Positions 11,882-23,395 are shown, counted from the stretch's first letter. The stretch: DNA of 64,000 bases from Molanna angustata (GCA_963576475.1 OY754982.1:11000546-11064545), one strand, 5' to 3'. Made by a program: numbers and translations. Notes: generated from the letters alone by a model not told the origin.

Positions 11882-12236
11882 TTGTGGCCAACGCCATACT
11901 CCTCACTATCAAGTCACTCCACAAAGTATTCAAATTTTGTATGGAAAATTTTCAGCATTTTTATCAGATGAGTTTTTTCAATATTTTTTATTTAAATATT
12001 TTATTACGAAAACTTCATATTTCTTCAATGCCATTTCATGAAAGTGGTGTGCCTTTTTACCAATTTGAAAATGAAAATTTCAAATTTTATGTTTCCTGAG
12101 TATTAGATACATAAATTTGCAAAATTTGAAAAAAATCGAATGAGTACCTACTTTATTAGGTACTCATTACTCCCCACTCATAACTAACTCGAAATCATAA
12201 CTCCCCACTATATCCCCTTGGGTTAGTGAGGATTAA
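11882..12236. mobile_element. MITE family with CTCCTCACTA ends, copy 2
   Basis: Ends CATACTCCTCACTATCAAG and CCTTGGGTTAGTGAGGA are near inverted repeats. The interior is homologous to 8120-8330. Confidence 0.7.
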
Positions 12237-12487
12237 AAAAATTACATAGTACCTGTTTGTAGCCCTAGAAGAAATACAATACAATAAGTAAAAACAGGAA
12301 TTGTATTTGAAGATAAATTAATTATGAGGTAAATAATTCAATCAGATAAAAATCAGTTGCCGGGGGAATATCCTTCCGTACCATAGATGAGCATGGTCCT
12401 TTTGATATTTAAAGTTGTTTTGTAGATGTATATATTATATATCCTATTATTATTATGAAATAAACAAAGTGTATAGTAAAATATATT

Positions 12488-12541
12488 CATTAAAATTGTA
12501 TTTCATTAAAATTGTATTTCATTAAAATTGTATTTCATTAA
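12488..12541. repeat. 16-bp tandem repeat just downstream of the ALKBH1 stop
   Basis: The 16-mer CATTAAAATTGTATTT starts at 12488, 12504 and 12520, with a partial unit from 12536. It ends a few bases before the ALKBH1 stop codon on the minus strand, so it lies in the 3' UTR. Confidence 0.85.
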
Positions 12542-12547
12542 CATTTG

Positions 12548-15500
12548 TTATCTGAAGTCATCCAGTGTTTCATTTTCATTTTTCAAAACTTGACGGACAT
12601 TAATGTTAATTCTTGAATCTAATAAATAATTATTGAATGGTTTCCACGATAAATCATCGATAAGATTTGAAAAGTTATTATTTTGATGTTCGGAATCATT
12701 CGTAGAATCATTTGCATTCCAAGGTTCATTTGTCGAAGCAATTATCTTTGGTACAGCATGGTAGCACAGCCTGGACTCCTTGGACATGATGACAATGTCG
12801 CCGCTGTGAAGAAATATCGGAAGCGGTTTAACACATTTTGTTTCACCGCCAATCAGGAACACAGCAGACTGACCAAAACTGAAAACAAAAATCAGTTTAT
12901 TAAATATTTGAAAATTGCTATTACCACTTTATTAACTTTTCAAAAATAACTATTGCCACTTTATTATTTTTTTAAAAATGACTAAATTAAAAAAACTAAA
13001 TTAAATTATAAAAAATTGCTATTGCCACTTGAACACAAAAATTGCTATTGCCACTTAATTGCTATGAACACAAAAATTGCTATTGTCAAATTTTTGATAA
13101 TTGAAATAACCACTTAATCAAATTTTTAAAAATTGCTATTACCACTTCGCTACTAGTTTTGGGAGAAACTGAACTCTCATCGATGGGCGGATTACAACTA
13201 ACTAATGTTGAGTTGTCGGATGGGGGTATACAGGGTCGGATGCAGGGAATGTTTTTAATAGCGGAGAAGAATTTGGGAATATGATATTATTAATTTATGG
13301 TTTCCTTGTATTAATACAAAACAATAAAGTTACCTGACAACTCAACATTAGTTAGTTGTAATCTGCCCGTAGATAAGAGTTCAGTTTCTCCCGCAAGCAA
13401 TAGCAAAAAACTCAAAAAGTCAAGTGCGAATAGCAATTTTTAAAATTTAAACAATTGCAATTATAGATTACCACATGGTAACCTGCCATCGTGGCACAGT
13501 TGGTAAGACGTTTGGCTTCTGTGTGGTCGTCCTGGGTTCGATCCCCAGCAGATGAGACATTTATTCAAATTCATTAATCACGCAATTCTTGCTACTGTGG
13601 GCTGAAAACACTGGTTATTTGGAAGAAATTGCCCCAAACTCGCCACTTTCGCAGGGTGCAACAAAGTGTTTATTATCATTATTAATATTTACTAAAATCA
13701 GTGTTTTTATTTCGTTGATAATGTTCTCTTATGAAAGGAAATCAATCTTTTTGGACACTAAATCAACAATTTGATTTTATGAAACCCTAAAAATAAGTGG
13801 GTTTGAATTTCAATGACACCGACACAAAAAACTACTTGTATGTACTTATTGCAATTGTTACACTGAAAACTCATAAATTGTAGCTTATAATCCTGTAATT
13901 TATCAAATAATTTATTTTTTAGTTTATATGTAAAACTTATTTTTTCACTGTTCATTATATAAGTACCTAATTATATAGACTTTCTTTTGATGACATGTTC
14001 AAATTAATAGAAAATTTTGAAATAATAAGAATCCATTGGATTTCATTTCTACAATTAATAAATTAATTTATAATTCACGCTTTCGTGGAAGCTAAGGTGT
14101 TACTGATATACATAATAATATAGAGAAAAGACAATTACGATGATATGGGCATGTTGGATGAATAACACCAGTTCATTTTGATAACTGAGCGATCTCTGTG
14201 GATCTTCCTCAACTAATATCCAGAAGAGTAGCAAAGAATTCTTGGATAGTGCAAAGGTGCAACCAGATGCAGAGACATGTCCGGGCGACATTGTGCAAGA
14301 CAGAAGAACATAAAACTTAAGAATGAGGAGAGCTGACTTCAACAGTCTGCATAGAAAATGAATTGGGATATATACAGGGAGAATAAGAAGAATTAATGAA
14401 TCAATAGTTATCAAAAATCAATAACCAATGTCATTTTCTAACAAATAAAATCTATAATCGGTATTTCTTTTAATATTCTTTACGTGCATATTTGAAATAA
14501 CATCCTCAGTATGTTATATATATATTATGATTATATATAAAAGGCTACCTGATCGAAATTAAAGGAGCATCCAAATTGACTTCAGAATGATCTGTGTGTG
14601 GAGCCAATGTTGAATCCATGTGATAATAATTCACAATTGAAGCTTGTGGTATATAGTTATCGAAACCAACAGAGTGAGCAATCATTTTACACATATTCGA
14701 TAAATCTTCGGGGAATTGATTTCTGTTACTTTCGCTATACACCTGAAAATAAAGACAAATTGAATTTAAAAAAACACATAATAAAAACTCCTGGTTGATA
14801 TAATATTAACATCAATGCAATGCATTTTGCAATACATCAGGAGTAAACCTATACAAAAATCATATTATTATAAATCAATTATTTTTATTTTAGATGGAAT
14901 TCACTGTGCAAAATTATTAAAATACTACTGTAAATTTCGTCCACTAATATCAATTTACTCATTAAAAAGCCGACCATTAAATTCTTGGTTGAAAACAATA
15001 ACTTTGATATTATAATAATCTATAAAGCCCCATTTTGTGATACAAGATAATTCCAAGGACGCTATAGCTTATTTGTTGAGTCACGGCAACACGGCAGTTT
15101 CAAGGTGTCAATGCTCTGAGCTCTTCAAAAAGTGCAGTTGATTAAGAAGAAGTGTTATGTGACATCTTTTGCCAGCTCCATATATCAACCTCGCAGCTGC
15201 GTTGAATACTATTTGCAATCTATCAAGCTGATACTTGGGCAAACTAGCATAAATAGTATTACAGTAATCCAGCCTTGACACAACGCGCGTGTGATCAAAA
15301 TGACAAGTTTTGACCACCCAGACAAAGGAGAAGACATAGGACTGATCAAGTAAGTGAGTATTCCATTTGTATCTTTTCCTTCTGCCTAGCATTGGTTACA
15401 CCGAATCACCCCCAACGAAAAATACAGTCCACTTATATATAATTTCATATCCGCGTCTTCAGTTGGTATATGCGCAATCCGCACCACTACACGACTAAAA

Positions 15501-17089
15501 AGCTCTAGAATTTTGATGACATTTTTACATTTATACATATATGGGTTGGTAGCATAGCGGATATATAGCGAAGCATCCGATAACAAGTTGCCACATTCTG
15601 GAGACTTATGATATTTATCGTCTCACAAATCCAGACTGAAAAAAAACATTAAAAACTGTGTTTCCACAGGAAATCGAACCTGAGACCTTAGAAAAAGGTT
15701 TGAGAAGAATCATAAATCAATATAAATAAAAGCACTATATAAAAATCATTGATAATTTCTAACAACTCGCTTCCAGATGGTGGTGTATGATTGCCAACTT
15801 TGCTGATTGAAAAATAGATTGATTGCAGAAAAAACATGTAATCTTTCCATAGATTATTCACAATTTTGAGATCATGTAACAAGATTTTATTTTTCCTGTG
15901 AGACAAAAGTATCTGTGATCAAATTGTCAATAAAAATATGAATTTTATTTTGATTTTATTTTGCTTCTCGGGCAACTAAAAGATACTATGTCAAATATTA
16001 ATTTAACACATACCCAATAACAAGTTACCACATTCTGGAGACTTCCGATATTTATCGTCTCACAGATCAAGACTGAAAACACAATTAAAAACTATGTGTC
16101 CACCGGGAATCAAACCTGGGACCTTTAGATCAGCAGTCAGATACCGAACCAACTGAGCCACAAAGGCTGATGAATATTGCAGAATAGACAGAGGACTTCT
16201 TGTGAATATTCAAACCTCTTGCAAGCATGCCAATGCCAATTTTTCAGGCTTTTTACATGCCTCGTCCGCTGTTTTTTACTCTGTCTCATTCACCCTTATA
16301 TATTTTTTAAGTCAATGTTTTATCGTTCATTCTTTCAATATGCCAAAACCACCTCAGGAGGTGGTTTTTTCTTTCCATTCAATTGAAAAATACTACCCAA
16401 ATGTAAATTTTTCACAACTAGCTGTATCCAAATAGGAAAATCAAATCAAACCTTTGTATCCCAATTATGATGATAACCCAGTGTAGACCATCGCAACTTT
16501 TTCATCAAAGTTTTATCAACAGTATTTTGCAGCTGACATTTATCCCACCATTCTTCAGAGCTATTCAAATCTCCATGAACATCTAAATTAAGCTTATTTG
16601 GTTTCCTGGTGTAATCTTTGAGACATCTAGATACCCAGTATCTTTGCCCAATAGCACTAAAAGGATTCTTAATCAATAACAATCCCTTTCTTTTGGTAAA
16701 TAAAAATAAGTCCCATTTGTCTGTAGGACAAAATCCATATTGAACTAGGTCGCTCCGTGGGAAAGTGTTTCTTAGTGGAATATGTCGGACATTCTAAAAT
16801 ACAAAAATAGTAGCTATTATGACAAAGATAATATAAAATATTTATATAAAATCTACATAGCACATCGTTCTTAAGTTCATTGCTTCTTGTTAAGATCCCA
16901 TAGTGAATAGTGATGAATATTTCTAGTGTAAAACAAGAATTTTAATTCTAACATAAAAACATCACTTTATATATTTACCTCTACGAATTTTGAATTCAAA
17001 TTATTGACGTCTAATACTTCGCACAAATTTGGAGGAGGGAAACGTGATTTATATAATTTAAAATCATCTTTAAAAACATCAACCGACAT
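12548..17089 (-). CDS. ALKBH1: ALKBH1, AlkB-type Fe(II)/2-oxoglutarate dioxygenase (4 exons)
   Basis: Nucleic-acid demethylase of the AlkB family; ALKBH1 homologues act on tRNA (m1A, and m5C at the wobble position) and have been reported to act on DNA, in nucleus and mitochondria. Exons on the minus strand: 17089-16979, 16793-16452, 14742-14549 and 12878-12548, all with AG acceptors and GT donors (phases 0, 0, 2), giving 325 residues (human about 389). The start is the ATG at 17089. Visible motifs: an LRWSTLGYHHNWD block before the core, the iron-binding HxD pair at H200/D202 in PHTDHSE, the distal H256 in CYHAVPK, and the 2-oxoglutarate Rx5R at R305/R311 in RININVRQV. All catalytic residues are present, so the protein looks functional. 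It is shorter than the human protein mainly at the C-terminus, which stops soon after the Rx5R. Intron 3 carries a foldback MITE, a degenerate repeat array and a SINE; intron 2 carries an L2-like LINE relic and SINEs. Head to head with NAA38. Confidence 0.93.
12905..13150. repeat. Degenerate repeat array in ALKBH1 intron 3
   Basis: A phrase close to AAAAATTGCTATTGCCACTT recurs about seven or eight times at irregular spacing (for example near 12914, 12945, 13012, 13037, 13073 and 13131), with AT-rich filler between copies. It abuts a foldback MITE at 13156. Confidence 0.7.
13156..13395. mobile_element. Foldback MITE, about 60-bp inverted arms
   Basis: Left arm 13156-13218 (GGGAGAAACTGAACTCTCAT onward) is matched in reverse complement by 13332-13395. 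The arms share the segment TACAACTAACTAATGTTGAG. The spacer is about 115 bp with no coding potential. Lies in ALKBH1 intron 3. Confidence 0.85.
13482..13682 (+). mobile_element. tRNA-derived SINE, family 2
   Basis: The tRNA-like head has an A box (GTGGCACAGTTGGTAAGAC) and a B box (GGTTCGATCCCC). A body and a tail containing GGAAGAAATTGCC and CGCAGGGTGCAA follow. Other copies are at 5334, 5622, 42348 and 49190. It lies in ALKBH1 intron 3, antisense to the gene. Confidence 0.85.
15005..15405 (-). mobile_element. L2/CR1-type LINE 3' fragment
   Basis: A minus-strand reading frame contains VVSRLDYCNTIYASLPKYQL followed by DRLQ and NAAARLIYG. This is typical of the C-terminal end of L2/CR1-clade reverse transcriptases (SRLDYCN.. 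then QNAAARL). Its non-coding 3' end (about 15010-15060) matches the tails at 31141 and 6440. No catalytic domain remains. Located in ALKBH1 intron 2. Confidence 0.75.
15575..15692 (-). mobile_element. SINE family 1, fragment
   Basis: Reverse-strand match to the family at 10343 and 39269: tail ACAAGTTGCCACATTCTGGA, body, then a decayed B box (AAATCGAACCTGAGACC). The tRNA head beyond the B box is missing. Confidence 0.75.
15950..16172 (-). mobile_element. SINE family 1, near full length
   Basis: Minus-strand copy. The B box complement is at about 16098-16120 and the A box complement (ACCAACTGAGCCACAAAGGC) ends near 16168. The tail begins with CTTCTCGGGCAACTAAAAG at about 15964. Located in ALKBH1 intron 2. 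Confidence 0.85.
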
Positions 17090-18642
17090 ACTATTTAATC
17101 AAGTTATTTTTAAAACATTAACATGAAATTCTGGATTGTTATGTCAAATTTTGTGGTTATGGTGAAATGTCAAAATGAAATAAAATATCGACTCGCATAG
17201 TCGCATGTTATGAAATATTTCCTATTATTTTTGATAAACCTTGTTTCGTGTAATACAATTTTAATCAATTACTGTATTCAAAAAATTATCCATATGATGA
17301 GACCTCTCGTCTACCACGAGGAAACATCAAGCCAAGGTGTGGGGAAGAAAAGGAGACAAATGATGGTGTGGTGACACTATGAAATTGTAGTAGTACGGCG
17401 CATTTATTCAAAATATCAGTTTAGTTGGTCCATGGCAGTTAAATAATAAAAAAAAAAACAAACAAAACAACAACAGAGTACAAATAACAAAACAAAACGA
17501 TAACAATCCAACTCTCAAACACCACCGAGCACGAAGAGACGCCGACCAGAAGGTGCAGCCCCAGGGTACAGCGACATCCTTTCTCCAGGCATGTCACTGT
17601 CTTCCACGTGGTGGCTGAAGTTCCGGAGGGGCCCAGCCTCTGCGTCAGGCTGGCAGGTCCTTGTCGTACTCGGCGTGGTTTCTTCTTCTCCTGATCTCCT
17701 CCTCCAGACCGTCACCCATGGCAGGCTCTGTGCCCCACGGCACGCTATGACGGCGCATCTCGACAGAGGTGGCATACCAGCTGGGGCCTCACCGGAGGCG
17801 AACCGACGCCCCAGACGACACGGATTGCCCCTCGTGGTCCAATCTGCGAGCCGCCGCGTTCCCTACGCGGTGGCCCCACACTGCGCTCTGCCTCCAACCT
17901 CCTGTCCTGTTGATGCCCTCATCTTGGTTCTGGGGCACCATCAGCGTCCATGCGCGTGACGTGTCCTGTCAAGCAGACCTCCTGTGCCGTCGAAAATATG
18001 GCCGCCATCGGGAGCACGTGTCGACCGATGACGGCGTCACACCAAACCGTCCGTCCTCCACCAGCGTCGAATCAAGAGAGAGCGCGTGCCATAGCGCGTG
18101 CTATAAGCTTCCTTGTAGTTCTCTCACGCCGTCAGGGGCGCTAGTAGTCTTCCGTCAAAATGTTGCCGCGGAAAAAATTAAAAATTATTGTTTTTCGACA
18201 ACACTTTTTTTCGGCTATAACACATACAATATGAAAAAAAATATGTGAATTTATTCATTTTATACATAATAAGTTAATTTATACAGAAATATTAGCACTT
18301 AAAATTGTAAACGCACTTCAAAACATTAATTTTCATTTAAAATACGATAATTTTTTTTTTAAGCATACCGCACTTGGTAAACAAAATACAGTTGACAACA
18401 TAAATATATTTCAGTAATACTGCCAACATTACAATTTTTAATATAGTTGAAATGTCAAATTTGTCAAATTTAAGTTAAATATTACATCAAAATCTAAATA
18501 ATCACAATTTATTGTTTTTCAGCTTTGAAATCGATAAATTAACTAACAATTTTAGTTTATTAAAACAGTATTTTCAGCGTAGTTGTCATCAACAGTCGAT
18601 TTATCGTTAGAAAAACGTTTTGTTGACTGTCGAATTTTAACC
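17090..18642. promoter_or_regulatory. Head-to-head intergenic region of ALKBH1 and NAA38
   Basis: The two start codons face away from each other across 1553 bp. Both core promoters must lie here unless there are upstream untranslated exons. The GC-rich island fills most of it; AT-rich DNA flanks each start. No TATA or initiator element could be assigned with confidence. Confidence 0.45.
17290..18175 (-). mobile_element. GC-rich island, probable LTR-retroelement remnant
   Basis: About 600 bp (17510-18150) is far richer in G+C than the surrounding DNA. Both strands have open frames (longest 159 codons) but none has a recognisable domain. On the minus strand an AATAAA (17403-17408) follows the GC-rich block, then a short tail to about 17290. 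This resembles the R/U5 end of an LTR or the 3' end of a retroelement. It sits between the ALKBH1 and NAA38 start codons, so a CpG-rich bidirectional promoter is the alternative. I could not find paired LTRs or a target-site duplication. Confidence 0.4.
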
Positions 18643-21600
18643 ATGAAAAATGTAAATGAAGATGTTGTGGTTTTACAAAAAACTGAATCTGAAATCGTGT
18701 GTATATTTGTTTTTAACTATTTTATTATTAATAAGAACCTATTAATGATTTCAATGCTCTGATTAGATTTGAAACAAGGTGGGTATACGCGTTTGGTCAC
18801 AGAATATACTTAGCGATAACCAGGAAGAACTCTTCTATAGAAAATATATTGAAAATGTACTAAGAAACCACATAATTTTTCCAAAGTTCCTGCTTTACTG
18901 TGTTATTTTATAAATATTGCGACTTTGTGATCGAGCTACATAAAATACATTGTCTATGCTGGTAAATTCGTTATTTAAAAAAAATAACATATCTTTGAAA
19001 CAAGTACATATTATACATCCTCATACATTTCCTAGATCAAGCATAAATGTTGGTGAACGAAATCGGTCGTGGCAGGATTCGAAGTCGCGACTACTGGATT
19101 AGTAATCCAGTGCACTAACCGCTCTCTCCACCACCCATCTACACTTACACAACCAAATTTGACATCCATTTGTTTCTAATTTGGCAGTTAGAAGCGCTAG
19201 TATATAACAAATTGATACTTCATCGCATTTTCCATATTTTTTTCTTTTCATTTTAACAATCTTTTACCATTTAGGTAGACTGTCTTTAAACATGTCAATA
19301 TAACACAATTTTAATACTGTCTCCAGAGACATCCAAGCAGATATAGATATATGTAGGTTGTGAAATCTAAGGAATGAATCTCGCAAGTTATAGGAAACTA
19401 ATTATTTGTATATTAAGTATTTCATTCCCTGAATACCACTATAGTGTTATTTTAAATGATGTCCTTTCATTGATCAATATCTCTGACTTGGTTACTGAAC
19501 CATATTGTGTTTCATTATTACCTGCCACTAAATATGCTTATTTTTAAATTGTTTATTATTTTATTCCAGGCCCCTATAATTTCAGAAGGAAAACAGAAAC
19601 TCAAGAAATGGTTGAACAGCAATTTCAGAATAGAAATGACCGATGGTCGAATACTTATTGGTGTATTTGTGTGCACTGACAGAGATGCTAATGTTATACT
19701 AGGTAATTAAAAACATAAATATTCAGTTATTTAGTCATATAGTTTATCTAATTCATAATTTATATCATTAACGTTCCGGCTAAAATATATGTGCGTTCCA
19801 CTTAGTCCAAGTTTATATTCTATAACACTGAAATAGAAACGTTCCTATTTAGGAACATTCTTACTCCAAGTAAGTCATGCATTTTTGAAATATAAATTAG
19901 CTATAAACCACTTGTTTTTTGAGTCACTTCGCGACATGTTTCGGAAGCGCTGTCCTTCCATCGACCGGCGTGCCGGTCGATGGAAGGACAGCGCTTCCGA
20001 AACATGTCGCGAAGTGACTCAAAAAACAAGTGGTTTATAGCTAATTTATATTTCAAAAATGGTTTATATTAACTACCACAAAATATCCGCCAAATCATTA
20101 AATGATATTAAGTCATGCATTGTTCAATTCCCTGTTCTATAACCACATTTTAGCCTAATTAACTGTCAAAACATTCCTTGTTTTAGTTCACACCTAATTG
20201 GAAGTGTACTAGTTATTTTTACAGCAGTTTGGGATATTTTACTTAAGTTGAAAACACCAGTTGTGTACGGGAAAAAATAAAAACGGATAATTTACACTTG
20301 TTGCGTTATGTTGAAAATAAAAACCAAAGAATATCATTGTAGACCAATCGAAATGTTAGGTTAGGCGACATGACATAAATAAACATGGCCCAACAGTGCG
20401 CAGTACGCATGCGTAGTCCATAGATTTTTATTATAATATACTAGATGTAGTACTCTGTGCAAAAAGTGAGTCATAGAATATCGGGCGTTTGACGTTTTGG
20501 TTGGCAACATATTTCAGTTTTCCTTAAATTTCAACACATCCTAGATAACTGTTCTCTAAACCTTAATAATTAAAATGTTTTTTAGACAAATAAATCCGAA
20601 AACAATTCACATTAGTCGTTATTCTCTATATAAAAACTATGTGGTCTGGAACCAAAACGTCAAAAATCACCCGGAAAAATGACACTTCGATTCATACAAA
20701 ATTTGCTAACTACAACATCTAGTATATTATAATAAAAATCTATGGCATAGTCTGCACCATAGACAATTTGATTTCAAATTGTTATCTACAGTGCACTAAT
20801 TTTGTAGATTTTAGTTTTAGGAACATCAGTTACAGAATGCGAAATTAAGTTCAAATAGCCTTAATTCTAATTTTTTTTCTATAAGTTACTGAATTGGATG
20901 TATATGTTACAAAGATTTTCAGATCCAAAAGTACTAGTATGACTTCTGTCTATTTTTGTCACTTGAAACTACACTGTAAAATAAATAAATACACCGATAA
21001 CATGATGTTAAATTAAGTATTGTTAAAGCATTAGTCTCTGTACTGAAATATCTTTAAATGCATTACAAAGACGGATAAATTATAGTACTGTCCACAGCTT
21101 GTCAGTTCCAGGATCATAATATTTGAAAATTCTCTAGATTAAAAATAATTTGGAAAGTACCCCTGAAATTTGCAGAATTCCCTCGTTATCCATTTAATTT
21201 GTAAACACTTTGACTGTTTTAGACTTTTGAAATTGTCTTTATTTAAAAAAAGGCAGAAATTCATGTTATAGCTTACGTCGTTCCTGTTTCACGTTTGTCA
21301 AGTCGTACAAAATGTATGGCAGGACGAACCCCACGTAGAGACAAGATACAAAGTTTGTGTGAAACATAATTGATTGAAAAATAATTATTTTTTTAAGGTT
21401 CCTGCTCTGAATATTTAAAAGCAGAATCAGATGGAGAAGAACCGCGAGTATTGGGTCTTGTAATGGTACCTGGAAGGCATATTGTTTCAATACAAATAGA
21501 TGTCTCTTTACCTCCGTAAGTTTGATATTTCTATTATTTATTTTATACAGTATTTGGTTATTTACTATCATAATTTTGACTATTGTTTCAATACAAATAG

Positions 21601-23315
21601 ATGTCTCTTTACCTCCGTAAGTTTGATATTCCTATTATTTATTTTATACAGTATATGGTTATTTCAGTGGCGTGCAAGCCATACATGCCTATATGCCTGG
21701 CATGACTATCAAAATCCAAAAAAAAAACAAAAATTAAAAAAAAAATCAAAAAAAAAAAATTAAAAATCTTGTACGATATTTTTAATATATCAACGAGTTG
21801 TAGGGCGTATAACGAATCATAAAACAGTTTTTATTTTTTTTCTAGCGCAAATATTAACGGAGATATGAATTTCTTAAAATTTGAATAATTGTCCTTTGTA
21901 GGTTCAATATTTGCCTGTAATTATTTTCGTCTGTTGCAACACTGAATTTAAAACGTATGCAACATTGCTTCCAAGGAAGAAACATTGACAGTTTTGATAA
22001 CAGTAGTTAAAATGTCAGAACACATATATGGTTCACGATTTATTTCGCGACAAATTATAAATCTCTTTTTACTTTTGTCGTTAATATTCATTGCAGTATG
22101 CCCGATACATTTGAGCATACAATACACATGACTAAAGGAACAAAGGTTGTTTGTTTGTGTTAGTGTATATGTGTATTTTTTAAGGTAAGATTTATGCTGG
22201 GCATGGTATGAAGCTTCTTCAACAGTTTGTATGTATGGGTGTAAGAATATTCAGATGGTTTGGTTCAACATGGTACATTTTTACATCAACGACCGTTAGA
22301 TTATTGTATGTTACGCCAAGATTTTGGCGCTAATATAAATATATTGAATTGTTTTGATTCGAATCATACCGAATAGATCGTTTATCTTTTAAATGACTGG
22401 AAATAAAAACGAGAGTGATAATAATCGTTTCTAATTAAATTTCAAAAAATAATTAAAATATTATTAGTATTATGCATTTGCCGCGTAATTCAATGCAGTT
22501 TAAAAATTCGATTACATTGTAAAAAACCAAGTAAAGATTATATTTTAAATAAACGTTTTGTAAAATATGTAAGAAATTTCAAAAAATAATGTATGTACAA
22601 TTTGTAAGGAATTCATAAATATTATTAAAATATAAGAAAAAGAACCTTTGCGTAAATATGAGTAATATATCACATCTATGAATAAAAACTAATGGACGAT
22701 AAATAAAATAATGGATAAAAACATTTACTGCTAGTAAATTTGTTGTGATAATGGTTGGAAAGATACTTCATAGATGTCTCTGAATATTTTAACTAACATT
22801 CATGATATGTTTTCGATATTTGATATGTTAATTTTAGTTCATGATATGTATTTACAGTTAGTTATTAAAAAACTTTTAGTTATTAAAGGGCTGCATTTAA
22901 AATATTTATCAATAGAATTGAAATATTCATAATATTATGCAATTTTGATTATTTGCTCCTACCTTTACGCAATGCGTGTAATTGGTGCTATGTGCATAGT
23001 ACAAAACAGGAGTTAAAGAAAAAATATAAGGTGAAAAGATATTATGGAGGTTGACTAAACAGAGGATGTAGTTTTTTTTGGGCAGAACCAGCTGAAGGAC
23101 CCCTCGCACGCCACTGGGTTATTTACTATTACAAGTAAAATAATCATAATTTTGACTATATAAAGTATTTACCTACTATCAAATTATATACTGTGCAAGT
23201 TTATCCAGTCCAGTTCATATTACCCAGTAAATAATAACTACATAATGTAATTTTTGTTTTCTATTTCAGAAATCGTAATATCGGTTTTGCACCGGAAGGA
23301 GCTTTTAGTTTATAA
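18643..23315 (+). CDS. NAA38: NAA38 (LSMD1), Sm-like auxiliary subunit of NatC N-acetyltransferase (4 exons)
   Basis: LSMD1/NAA38 is the small Sm-fold subunit of the NatC complex (with NAA30 and NAA35), which acetylates N-termini starting Met-hydrophobic in the cytosol. Exons: 18643-18696, 19570-19702, 21398-21515 and 23270-23315, with GT/AG ends and phases 0, 1 and 2. The product is 116 residues, close to the family size. The Sm1 motif [20 protein letters not shown] followed by NVILG is diagnostic. The Sm2 half contains [19 protein letters not shown], nearly the vertebrate version. The end is [15 protein letters not shown] and stop. Exon 1 (18 codons) is the least certain because it is short and unconserved. 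Intron 3 holds a partial exon duplication and a hAT insertion; intron 2 holds a 182-bp palindrome. Tail to tail with THADA. AATAAA follows at 23396. Confidence 0.9.
19000..19142 (-). mobile_element. tRNA-derived SINE, family 3
   Basis: Reverse-strand tRNA-like head with B box complement (GCAGGATTCGAAGTCGCGA) and A box complement near 19115-19130. The tail side (about 19005-19045) includes TCAAGCATAAATG. Same family as the copies at 3150-3560 and 26232. Located in NAA38 intron 1. Confidence 0.75.
19880..20061. repeat. 182-bp perfect palindrome with a 2-base loop
   Basis: Arms 19880-19969 and 19972-20061 are exact reverse complements over 90 bases, with only GT between them. The centre is CGACCGGC-GT-GCCGGTCG. 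It lies in NAA38 intron 2. The 13-mer TAAGTCATGCATT occurs at 19871 (the last bases are the start of the left arm) and again at 20109, so a larger inserted unit ending near 20108 may have that as its target duplication. Confidence 0.95.
20418..20745. mobile_element. MITE with about 32-bp terminal inverted repeats
   Basis: Left end 20418-20448 begins CCATAGATTTTTATTATAAT. The right end 20714-20745 is its reverse complement. The interior (about 265 bp) has no reading frame. Located in NAA38 intron 2. Confidence 0.85.
21481..21664 (+). repeat. Tandem duplication spanning the exon 3 end and donor site of NAA38
   Basis: The stretch from ATTGTTTCAATACAAATAGA through the exon end, the GTAAGT donor and about 45 bases of intron occurs at 21481 and again at about 21580, nearly identical. 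The second copy therefore carries a second GTAAGT. Reading from the first copy into the intron gives an immediate TAA, so use of the second donor would truncate the protein. Confidence 0.93.
21665..23116. mobile_element. Non-autonomous hAT transposon, 1452 bp
   Basis: Perfect 11-bp terminal inverted repeats CAGTGGCGTGC (21665-21675 and 23106-23116). They are flanked by an exact 8-bp target-site duplication GGTTATTT (21657-21664 and 23117-23124). The CAGTG..CACTG ends and 8-bp duplication are the hAT signature. There is no long open frame, so it would need a transposase from elsewhere. It lies in NAA38 intron 3. Confidence 0.95.
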
Positions 23316-23395
23316 GTTCAATATATATGGAATAGAAAACTCAAATATATTGCAATTTAGAATTTTGTAAATAATTAAAGTAAGTTAACTAATAT

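Noticed and set aside
17591..18248. Overlapping open frames of 122 and 159 codons on the plus strand and 86 on the minus strand
   Set aside because: They arise from high GC content, lack domains and overlap on both strands.
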